Origin: Ramicandelaber brevisporus
Taxonomy: Eukaryota > Kickxellomycota > Ramicandelaberales > Ramicandelaberaceae
Reading direction: 5' to 3'
Assembly (NCBI GenBank): GCA_025201865.1
Contig: MU603334.1
Span: 1 to 10,091, forward strand
Length of the DNA stretch: 10,091 bases
This document shows, piece after piece, positions 1 through 6,890 of the stretch. Each line of letters begins with the position of its first letter. The first letter of the stretch is position 1. The position numbers and the translations under genes were made by a program. The notes under the pieces are model-generated. The model was not told where the DNA came from, made no database searches, and saw only the letters and a program-made list of their open reading frames with translations.

Positions 1-1019
1 GTGTTGCCATTGCGGTGGTAGCGAGTGCGACCGCGAATGAAGTAGTCGAGATCCACGACAGCCTGCGTGTATTCGGCCGAGAGTTTGGAGCGCTCATCAG
101 CTAGACCGTCGACATCGCCGGCGGATGCCTTCTCATCAAGCGCAGCATGCAGCCGTCTCGTGACGTCGTCCAATGCCTCTGCCGCCTGGATTCTCTTCTC
201 CAGCGCCTTCTCGCGGCCGTCGGCGTCCTTCTTGATTGAGTCGATCAACTCCTCCTCAGCCTTGTCCGGCGCCTCGTAGCTGTATTCTGTCGCATAGCTG
301 CCACCGACCGAGACCGGCAGGTATTTTGGGTCGACCACCTTTTGCAGCTCCTCGGCGCTGGACACAAACACCACTTTCCCCGCCACAACTGGATCCAGCC
401 ACGGCGCGATGATCTTCCATGCAGGCGTGAATATCCACGGCGCTCTGTAGATCACAAACAGCCCCAGCGTCTCCGGCATGTACATTGAGAATGCCTTGAC
501 ATACCACTGCACAAACGACAGGTCCAGATTCGACAAAGAGAATCCCGCCATGTCGAGCAGGATTGTGTACTTTTCGACGCTGCCGTGCATAAACAGCCGG
601 CAGTTCTCGAGGCACAGCACGGTGAACTGCTGCAGCTGGAGAACCGGCTGCTTGCTTGGGTGACAGTGCTTGATGCGCACATGGCAGATGGGGCGACCGC
701 TGCGATCGACGCCGTGGATGAAGCCGAGGCCGTCGTCCCACAGGTGCCGCGGAATGGCTGGCTCGCCGCGCGTCAGAATGCCGGCGACATCGAAGGAAAT
801 CCGCCACCCGAGCACTTCAAGCAGCATGGTGTATGCCTGGTCGACGTTCCACTTGCGAGCGCGCAGCACGCGCAGGAAGACTGCGTCTGGATGGTCAAAC
901 TGATTGTGGAAGTGGTAGGCCTGGCGCATGGTGGTTGGCGACACTGAAAATGCCGGCGCTCTGGACGCTGCTGCTGTTGTCATGGACGCGGCCGAGTCGC
1001 GCTTTGTACTGTCCCCCGG

Positions 1020-1054
<35 letters not shown>

Positions 1055-1229
1055 TTGTTGTTGCTGCTGTTGTTGCTGCTGCTGCTGTTGCTGTTGCTAC
1101 TGCCTTCGCCTCTGTGCTGTCAATGTGCTCGCGGCAGAAGCGTGAGCGGATTTGGTGCAGCTTCGCAGTCTGCTCGTCAGTCAGGTGGCCGACATGACCG
1201 TCGACGTCTAGCTTTGCAAACTGCTCCAT
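1..1229 (-). CDS. Sec14-like CRAL-TRIO lipid-transfer protein (3' end off window)
   Basis: Continuous minus-strand frame of 409 codons from ATG 1229-1227 to the left edge, where it runs off without a stop. An in-frame stop lies upstream at about 1431, and 1229 is the first ATG after it. Residues 1-30 carry the family's opening LTDEQTAKLHQIRSRF. An Ala/Thr tract follows (about 41-71), then the CRAL-TRIO N-terminal helices (FLRVLRARKWNVD from about 118, LEVLGWR). The lipid-binding lobe spans roughly 151-312, with GVDRSGRPI, EKYTILLDMAGFSLSNLD, PETLGLFVIYRAPWIF, WLDPVVAGK and LPVSVGG. Residues 315-409 are charged and probably helical or coiled coil. Members exchange phosphatidylinositol and other lipids between membranes from the cytosol. 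The GWR/GEP pattern and C-terminal helical extension suggest the fungal Csr1/Sfh2-type branch rather than Sec14 itself; that subfamily call is inference. The Ala/Thr tract is repeat-encoded and inserted into the N-terminal helical part. Confidence 0.88.
1018..1100 (-). repeat. CAG/CAA-type triplet tract coding Ala/Thr
   Basis: Imperfect triplet repeat of GCA and ACA codons on the sense (minus) strand. It gives an Ala/Thr run, including about ten consecutive alanines, inside the Sec14-like protein. The near-pure (GCA)n part at about 1020-1050 is the section most likely to vary in length. In another frame the same DNA would code polyGln or polySer. Confidence 0.9.
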
Positions 1230-1596
1230 TGTGTATGGCTGCTGGTAAACGAGCGCTGTTGCCGGTAAACGAAAGCTGTTGGTGGAAAGAGAGAGGGGAG
1301 AGAGGGAGGAGAGAGACAGCGTCGGCGCTGATGAGCAGAGCAAGCGAGGTTGATGAGCAAGCGAGCTGGCCGAAAGGAGCGCGCTTCCATTGGCGGGGAG
1401 AAGGCAATTCCCACTCCGCTCGACTGTTTCTCAGCCCAGCAGCCAGGAACACAGCGTCAAAGCCGCATCATGGCTGACTGGCTGCATCCGTTCACATGCA
1501 CATCCCACACTGTTGGCGCAAACCATGCCGTCGAAGCATGGCCGTGCGCACACGCTGTAACACAGCCGCTATTGATTCAAGCCGCACTTTACATGT
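1230..1596. promoter_or_regulatory. Spacer: Sec14-like gene leader/promoter and RNase H1 trailer
   Basis: 367 bp between two tandem minus-strand genes. It must hold the 3' trailer of RNase H1 and the promoter and leader of the Sec14-like gene. Visible structure: two tandem copies of a 20-nt unit (GGTAAACGAGCGCTGTTG at 1244-1261, GGTAAACGAAAGCTGTTG at 1264-1281) directly upstream of the start codon; a purine/pyrimidine tract at about 1289-1320, CT-rich on the transcribed strand and typical of fungal promoters or leaders; and TTGGCGCAAA at 1513-1522. I saw no TATA box and no minus-strand AATAAA. Confidence 0.5.
1289..1320 (-). promoter_or_regulatory. CT-rich tract upstream of the Sec14-like gene
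   Basis: Almost pure C/T on the minus strand, ending about 60 nt before the ATG at 1229. Pyrimidine-rich tracts near start sites are common in filamentous and zygomycete fungal promoters. A promoter role here is inferred from position and composition only. Confidence 0.4.
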
Positions 1597-2272
1597 TTAT
1601 CTTCGCACCGCGCCTTGCCGTGCGAGAAAGTCGGCCGCCTCGTTGCCGGGCTCGCCTCTGTGCCCAGGCACGTACGTCCATTTGATCGCGCCGTCTTTCT
1701 GCGACGTTGCAGCTGCCCTCATGGCAACCGCGCCGGAGATGTCCATGATCAGATCCGCATTTTCCACTGCGCCGCCGCCTGCCGTTCTGAAATTGTTCTT
1801 CTGCCAGCCAAACCGCCACTTTGTCATTGCGTCGATGGTGTACTTGCTGTCGGTGCGGATCTCGACGGGCTGCCTCGCCGGCACCGTCTGGAGCGCGCGC
1901 AGCACAGCCGTCAGCTCGGCACGGTTGTTGGTCTGTCTGCCGCCGCCGAGCGCCTCGGACACATTGCGCGGATCGTCTGTGCCGAAGAACACTCCCACTC
2001 CACCGGCCGCGCCGCCGCCGCGCATGCCGTTGCCCAGGCACGATCCATCCGTGTAGACCACGACGTGCTCTTCAGTGATGGACCCTGCTATCCTGTCTGC
2101 CTGTGGCACCATCTCGATTGGCGGCAGAGTGATGTATGCTGGCGACGGTTTCGACGCCGCTTTGATTGCCAGCTTTGCTGCTGCGCTTTTCCTTGCTGGT
2201 GTTGTTGCTGTTGCCGTTGCATTTGCATTTGCATTTGCCGTTGCTGCTGTTGCAGTGCCTTTGTTAGCTGTT

Positions 2273-2309
<37 letters not shown>

Positions 2310-3027
2310 CAGTGCCTTTGTTGACTGCTACTGCTGTGCTTTTCCTTGCTGTCGCTGCTGCCGTTGCCGTGGTATTTTTCCATGGTGCTGTAGTACTTTT
2401 CCATGATCCAGCAGCAGGTGCACTTGTCCTTACGCCTGTTGCTGCGTTCGCTGCTGCGTGTGTTGCTGCGCTTGTTGCTGCGTTTGGCACTGAGTTTGAT
2501 ACTGCGCTTGGTACTGCGTTCGTTGCTGCGTTTGGTACTGCGTTTGGCACTGAGTTTGTTGCTGCGTGCCCTGCTGCTGTACTTTCCCACGCTGTTGCTG
2601 CTGCGTGCGTTACTGCGTGTGCTACTATTGCTGCGTGAGTTGCTGCCGGTGTTACTGTTGCTGTTGCTGCTGAGTGTGCTGAGTGTGTTGCTGCACTTTC
2701 CCATGTGTGCGTTGCTGCGTGTGGTGCTGCGCGCGTTGCTGCTGCTGTTGGTGTCGCTGTTGCTGCTGCTGCTGGTATCGCTATTGCTGCTGCTGCTGCT
2801 GCTGATTCTGGTGCCAATGGCCCACTGCCGCCCCCTGCTGCTGCTACTGCTGCTGCTGTGGCTGCGCCGGGGCCGTTGGCGGCAAACGCGGCCGCTTCGT
2901 CCTTCGTCTTGAACGACTTGAAGACGCTGCCTGAATGCCCGCCCGTCAGCGCCTGGCACTCTGCCCACGTCTCGACAACGACGTTGCTCTTCCGGCCGAT
3001 GTGCACCGCATAGAACTTCTTTGCCAT
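1597..3027 (-). CDS. Ribonuclease H1 (hybrid-binding domain + long linker + catalytic domain)
   Basis: Degrades the RNA strand of RNA:DNA hybrids (R-loops, primers). The 476-residue form starts at ATG 3027-3025 in a good context (GAGATGG) and opens directly with the RNase H1 hybrid-binding domain (viroplasmin-type fold): KKFYAVHIGRK, then W, C, GHSGSVFKSF and EAAAF. A linker of about 230 residues made of Ala, Thr, Asn, Ser and His follows. The catalytic domain occupies the last 160 residues. All expected active-site residues are visible: Asp in VYTDGS, Glu in NNRAELTAV, Asp in RTDSKY, His in PGHRG and Asp in GNEAAD. The linker is far longer than usual and is repeat-encoded. The frame stays open upstream of 3027 but has no ATG there (codon 3153-3151 is TTG). 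A presequence-like stretch at 3026-3111 preceded by a splice acceptor suggests a longer mitochondrial form. Confidence 0.93.
2160..2860 (-). repeat. 700-bp triplet-rich low-complexity tract in RNase H1 linker
   Basis: Imperfect GCA/ACA/AAC/ACG/CAC-rich repeat on the sense strand, coding the Ala/Thr/Asn/Ser/His linker. Several sub-patterns are visible: interrupted (GCAACG)n around 2210-2310; a degenerate block at about 2440-2580 coding SVPNA-like repeats, with TGCGTTTGGCACTGAGTTTG on the plus strand occurring exactly at 2479-2498 and 2539-2558 (60-nt offset); and purer triplets at 2735-2860. All frames on both strands stay open for long distances because the triplets rarely form stops. Confidence 0.9.
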
Positions 3028-3191
3028 CTCGGCCGACGCAGTCGCAGCAGTGCCGAGCGCTCGGAGTGCTGATCGCTGCAGAATCTTGACGAAGGTGTTT
3101 GCGCCGTGCTTCTGGCAAAGTAAAAGGCAGGAAATATACACAAATATGAACAAACAAAAGCCCAGCTCGCCAATACACAGCTGCGGCCCAT
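3028..3191 (-). other. Probable mitochondrial 5' extension of RNase H1: exon 1 (3177-3191), intron (3112-3176), start of exon 2
   Basis: On the minus strand an ATG at 3191-3189 in strong context (ACGATGG) gives the five codons MGRSC, followed by donor GTATTG at 3176. A pyrimidine-rich run ends in TTTGCCAG at 3112, and AAGCACGGC starts at 3111. Removing these 65 nt joins in phase 0 to the RNase H1 frame. It adds MGRSCKHGANTFVKILQR and about 15 further residues before the internal start, net positive with one acidic residue: a good mitochondrial presequence. RNase H1 in animals and some fungi makes mitochondrial and nuclear forms from two start codons. The donor is not the canonical GTAAGT or GTATGT and I see no clear branch point. 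A second in-phase donor, GTTTGT at 3155, would give a 44-nt intron. Inferred, not proven. Confidence 0.5.
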
Positions 3192-3535
3192 CGTGCCACC
3201 ACGCAGCCAGCCAGCCAGCCAGCTGAAACCAGAGTATAGAGTCAACAACTGTCAGGCAATATATTGATATGATATCGTCAGTCTATCTTGGAATATCTTG
3301 TCTACAGTACATGTTGTTTGGCTGCACATTCCAGTCGTGTACTTGTCCATGAACAGCTCCAGCTTTGACTTGGGAATGATGGACAATGGATGTGGTGTTA
3401 ATATGAGGTCAATAAATCCCTCTCATTTAACGATTAAGACTCATTTAAGGATACATACACTTTTTAATAAACTAGCTTTGAACATTAACAGCAAGTTAAC
3501 ATATTTGGGTATAAAAGAAGGAAAAGAAAGGTAGG
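3192..3535. promoter_or_regulatory. Spacer: RNase H1 promoter side and F-BAR/RhoGAP trailer
   Basis: AT-rich spacer between tandem minus-strand genes, holding the 3' trailer of the F-BAR/RhoGAP gene and the RNase H1 promoter. Visible: (CCAG/CAGC)-type short repeat at about 3205-3222, AT-rich ATATTGATATGATATCG at about 3260-3276, and an unexplained open minus-strand stretch at 3255-3422. A TATAAAAG at 3510-3517 lies on the wrong strand for either flanking gene. No confirmed promoter element. Confidence 0.45.
3463..3468 (-). terminator. Candidate poly(A) signal ATTAAA for the F-BAR/RhoGAP gene
   Basis: The minus strand reads ATTAAA about 68 nt past the RhoGAP stop codon, the second most common poly(A) hexamer. 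No AATAAA is present on this strand in the spacer. Confidence 0.35.
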
Positions 3536-3824
3536 TTAAGGACGGGTAAAGATCATTGTTTGGTCAGGGATGGCGGGACTAGATGCACCATTTAGACGGC
3601 TTGCAGGGAGGCGAAGTGATTGGGCTGCTGGTGTAGTTGTAGAGTATGGGCTGGCAGGCTGGCTAGTATACGCCACTGGTGGAATGTGTTGTTGCGGATG
3701 ATGTTGATACTGCGCCATGTTCAGAGGCGATGAGAGTGGTGATGGAGCCATCGGGGTCTGATGGGAATGCTGTTGCTGGGTGTGTATCCGAGTAGTTGTG
3801 ATCGCTGGAAGCTGCTGTTGCTGT

Positions 3825-3859
<35 letters not shown>

Positions 3860-6388
3860 TTGCTGTCTTTGCTGGATGTTCATTTGAGGTGAGGATACTG
3901 CCGATGTTGCTGTCGACGCTGTGGATGATACCGACTGTGGTGGGGATGTAGCCAGAGGTGCAGCCAATGGATCAACTTTGAACAGGACAGCACAGTTATC
4001 AATCATAATCTCTACAACTCTAGCCTGTCTTCTCATTTCAACAAAGCTGCTAGCAGACTCTGGAGGCGACGGCAGCAAAGTTGGGCCAAATACAATTGAC
4101 AAGTTATTGCTGTTCATCATGTTAATTGATGAGAATCTGGTAACTCGACACAAATGAATAATAATGTGAACCAGCGTCATAAAGTTCGATCGAGGCAAGC
4201 GAGAGATAATGCTGGCAAAGTGGCTGAGTCGCTGTATGTCATCATGGAGTAGAGCTGCACCGATAAACTCGCTGGAATATGGAGCAGGTATCAGTGAGCC
4301 AGGTAGCTCGCGTAGGTATTGTTTCAAGACACCAGTGACAGTATTAATGTCTCTGGCATATTCATTTGAAGACAAATCAATCATTGAAGCATCTTGGTCA
4401 AAATACATTTGAAGAGCACGCACTGCTGTGGCCTGACCAGAGATTCGGTAAATGCCTTCGGACTCAAATCCATGTTCTTCAACATGGCGGGTGCATTTTA
4501 ATACAATGTAAGGAATATTTACACCATCTCTTTCGATTTGCTGAGTCAAGTCCACTCCAAATACTACTTTAGGCTCAGCAATGGTTTTGGCTTCTCGAGT
4601 CAAAGTGTACGCATACATTGCAACATTGCTTTTGTCAATCTTACTCATTAAACTATTCACTTCGATTTTATAGCGCTGCAATTCAGCCTCATCTTGAATC
4701 ATGTGTACAAATGGCTCCAGCTTTGCCTCAAATATGTATTGATTTGAAGTGTGCATCTCTTGGGCATATTGGAGTAAGTGTTCCTTCAGTTGGCGATCTA
4801 CTAGTTCAATAAATGCAAACAATCGATTAATGTGCTGCGGATGCTGAGTGTCAAAATAGTTTCTTCTAATACAGTTTACATGGGCAGTCTGCAATTTGTA
4901 ATCATCAAATGCTTGGTCCACTCTACTTTTAGCATCATGTTCAATTTTAATTTGCACATCGGGTGCATTTCTATTCTGCCTGAATAGATTTGACACAGCT
5001 GATCTCATTGCAACTGCCGATGTATGTTTACCTATTTTGGCTGCGACATCCATTCTGCCGCCTCTTTTCAATATCAATCTTTCCCATTCATTTGCATACT
5101 CTTCATATTTACTTCTTAACTTATTTAGTTTGTTTTCTGACTCTCTAACTTCTCCTTGATCTCTGCTGATTAGCTCCTTTAATCCACTCCATGTTCTAGA
5201 GTGCTCTTTATGGATTTCATTTAACTTACTACTCAATTTGGATCCATATTGTGCATGTTCCAATCTACGCTTTGCAATCTGATCTTGAGTCTCTAATACT
5301 TTATGCCAGGCTGAGCGGAATGAATCTGTTCGACCTTCGTCACGCTGTTGCTGCATTATTTTAAGTGCTCCATCTGTGTGTTTAACTATTGCAGTTGCAC
5401 CTTGTTCTTCCTGATATGTAATTATCTTCAAATGCTTCGCAACTTCTTTCATTGATGCAAGTGAATCTTTGGCACGTTCGGTTAACAATCTTAATCCACC
5501 ATCCAAATCACTCGCATATACATACGGACTATTGTTGCTATTACCACTGCTATTGCTATTGTTCATTAGTGCATCTACTGATCCGACCGGACTCACCGAA
5601 CGGCCTGGATGCTGAGTAACCGACAAGCTTGATGGTGATGATCGATCTTCGGATATTGATGGAGAGACATTGGCTGATCTAATCAGCTGTGGTGGTTGTG
5701 GAATTTGCAAATGACGTTGAGTTGTCGTAGCCTGCGGCTGTTGCTGTGGCTGCTGTTGTGGCTGCTGTTGCTGTTGTGGCTGTAGCTGTGATTGTTGTTG
5801 GTGGTGCTGCTGGTGGTGCTGGTGGTTACCAGCTGCAGCTTCAGCAATGACGTTTACAGCAGTTGCGGTTGGATGGTGAAGCTGCATTGGGACAATTTGA
5901 TGCTGCATTTGTAACTGCGAAGGCACCCACTGAGTGGCCGATGCTGCGGTCTGTTGCTGCTGTTGAGACGCAGATGAATATTGCTGAGTAAAGCTAGACT
6001 GATGAGACGGCTGCATTACAATGGGCTGAAACTGAGGCGACAAATCAAATGTACTTCTGCCCGATGCTCTGCTAGACTGCCGACTATGTCCATCATCACT
6101 AACGCTGATATTGTCACTATTTACGTCACTCGAGCTATACGATGTACCACCGAGGCTGCCTTGCTCAGCATTGCCTGGAATACCAGTGCCTCGCGGCGGA
6201 ATAGCCAGCAGCGTTCCGGCAAGATCTAAAGTTGACGATGAAGGTGTGCCGCCAGATGAAGACGGTGCTGCAGGGATGCCCAAGTTCATGCCTGCTGTTC
6301 GTGTGGCCAGCTCTGCAAACAACGAGTCTGCAAACGTCGAGTCCTCAACAGGCGACCCGCTGTTGGAACTGCCGCTGGCCGCCGTCAT
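3536..6388 (-). CDS. F-BAR and RhoGAP domain protein (Rgd1/Rga8-like), glutamine-rich tails
   Basis: Uninterrupted 950-residue protein, ATG at 6388-6386 with A at -3, stop TAA at 3536-3538. Residues 1-285 are Ser/Gln-rich and probably disordered, with a His/Gln-rich stretch at about 188-218. Residues about 295-590 are helical and match an F-BAR domain (SFRSAWHKVLETQDQIAKR, LEHAQYGSKLSSKLNEIHKE, LNKLRSKYEEYANEWERL), which binds and bends membranes. Residues about 609-790 are a RhoGAP domain: FGVDLTQQIERDG opening, arginine finger R648 in GIYRISG, K689 and R693 in LKQYLRELP, and N762 in NNLSIVFGP. It should therefore speed GTP hydrolysis by a Rho GTPase at the membrane. Rgd1, of similar plan, acts on Rho3/Rho4 in yeast. 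After the usual LP, GSL replaces the common EPL (697-699). The tail (800-950) is Pro/Ser/Gln-rich with 18 consecutive Gln at 842-859. The target GTPase cannot be read from sequence. Confidence 0.92.
3812..3865 (-). repeat. CAG/CAA tract coding 18 consecutive Gln
   Basis: 54 nt of mixed CAG and CAA codons (CTG/TTG on the plus strand) in the tail of the RhoGAP protein. The interruptions by CAA limit slippage, but a run of six pure CAG codons is present at about 3839-3856. Confidence 0.92.
5735..5826 (-). repeat. CAG/CAA/CAC tract coding Gln/His/Pro-rich segment
   Basis: Imperfect repeat in the N-terminal part of the F-BAR/RhoGAP gene. It codes Gln runs broken by Pro (QQPQQQPQQQPQ pattern) and, upstream, HHQQHHQQQ. 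A shorter Gln run lies at about 5955-5970. Confidence 0.85.
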
Positions 6389-6479
6389 CGTCCTTTGGTT
6401 TTCTCTTTGCCTAGTCGTTTGCTCTTGCGCTGTGCTTTGCGTTCTGTGCTCTGTGCTTTGTGTTGGCTGTTTGCTGTTC

Positions 6480-6532
6480 GCTGTCTGCTGTCTGCTGTCT
6501 GCTGTCTGTGTTCAGTGCTCAGTGCTCAGTGT
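6480..6532. repeat. Two adjacent heptamer tandem arrays
   Basis: GCTGTCT is repeated four times without error at 6480-6507. After four bases, TCAGTGC, TCAGTGC and TCAGTGT follow at 6512-6532. Both have a 7-nt period, which does not preserve a reading frame, consistent with non-coding leader or promoter DNA. Confidence 0.85.
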
Positions 6533-6576
6533 TCTGGGGTCTTCGATGAGGGCGGAAGAAAATGAGTTGAATGGAA

Positions 6577-6630
6577 CCTGCCTGTCTGCCTGCCTGTCTG
6601 CCTGCTTGTCTGAGTGTGAGTGTGAGTGAG
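6577..6630. repeat. CCTGTCTGCCTG / AGTGTG short tandem repeats
   Basis: CCTG, then CCTGTCTGCCTG at 6581-6592 and 6593-6604, then CTTGTCTG, passing into AGTGTG, AGTGTG, AGTGAG. It reads as a simple repeat that changed unit from 4/12 nt to 6 nt, in the divergent spacer. Confidence 0.8.
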
Positions 6631-6843
6631 CGAGTGCGGAGGCTTACACTCTGAGAAGTTGGCGCAAAAGTCCGGGCTCTTCTTCTCCGTCTATCTGAGC
6701 CACGCGAAAAGCCCGCCCGCCTGCTCGTGTATCTGCCCGCTTGTTCGCAGTTCTACTCGGCCGTTTTAGTATCGCCTCATTTTGGTTGTTGTTGAATAAG
6801 TGCAGCGCTTGCAAGAAATAAAAACAAAATTATTAAAAAAAAA

Positions 6844-6844
<1 letters not shown>

Positions 6845-6874
<30 letters not shown>
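6845..6874 (+). repeat. CAACAG repeat in Ytm1 5' leader
   Basis: About five copies of GCAACA after a run of A's, ending about 17 nt before the first ATG. It is untranslated in the Ytm1 frame because TAG at 6879-6881 lies in frame before the start. It has the same unit and sense orientation as the coding repeats of the neighbouring genes. Confidence 0.8.
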
Positions 6875-6890
6875 AAAGTAGATCAGATTC

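Larger units (their letters stand above)
6389..6890. promoter_or_regulatory. Divergent promoter region between F-BAR/RhoGAP and Ytm1 genes
   Basis: 502 bp between the start codons of two genes transcribed away from each other, so it should hold both promoters and leaders. Contents: heptamer GCTGTCT four times (6480-6507) followed by TCAGTGC-type heptamer three times (6512-6532); CCTGTCTGCCTG twice plus partial copies (6577-6612), then AGTGTG-type hexamers to about 6630; TTGGCGCAAAA at 6659-6669 resembling an E2F-type site; and an A-rich and CAACAG-repeat leader before the Ytm1 start. No clear TATA box. Confidence 0.6.

Noticed and set aside
256-807. Minus-strand 183-codon frame over the Sec14-like gene
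   Set aside because: Out of frame with a clear CRAL-TRIO domain; Arg/Ala/Cys-rich composition is typical of a shifted frame in GC-rich DNA.
833-1477. Plus-strand frame of 214 codons with polyLeu
   Set aside because: Antisense of the Sec14-like gene; the polyLeu is the CTG complement of the Ala/Thr tract.
2075-2912. Long plus-strand frames rich in Ala/Val or Leu opposite RNase H1
   Set aside because: They are the antisense of the triplet repeat, which lacks stops in any frame. They show no domain and overlap a gene with complete catalytic motifs.
3151-3153. Start of RNase H1 at 3153 (518 residues)
   Set aside because: The codon is TTG, not ATG. The first residues (a hydrophobic FIFVYISCLLLC run) look like intron pyrimidine-rich sequence translated, not a natural N-terminus.
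3510-3517. Plus-strand TATAAAAG as a promoter
   Set aside because: It lies just past the RhoGAP stop on the opposite strand; the 78-codon frame around it starts with a non-ATG codon and ends within 20 nt. Antisense transcription cannot be excluded but is not supported.
6111-6629. Plus-strand frame of 172 codons across the RhoGAP start and divergent spacer
   Set aside because: Cys/Leu/Ser-rich translation of simple repeats, antisense to the RhoGAP N-terminus.
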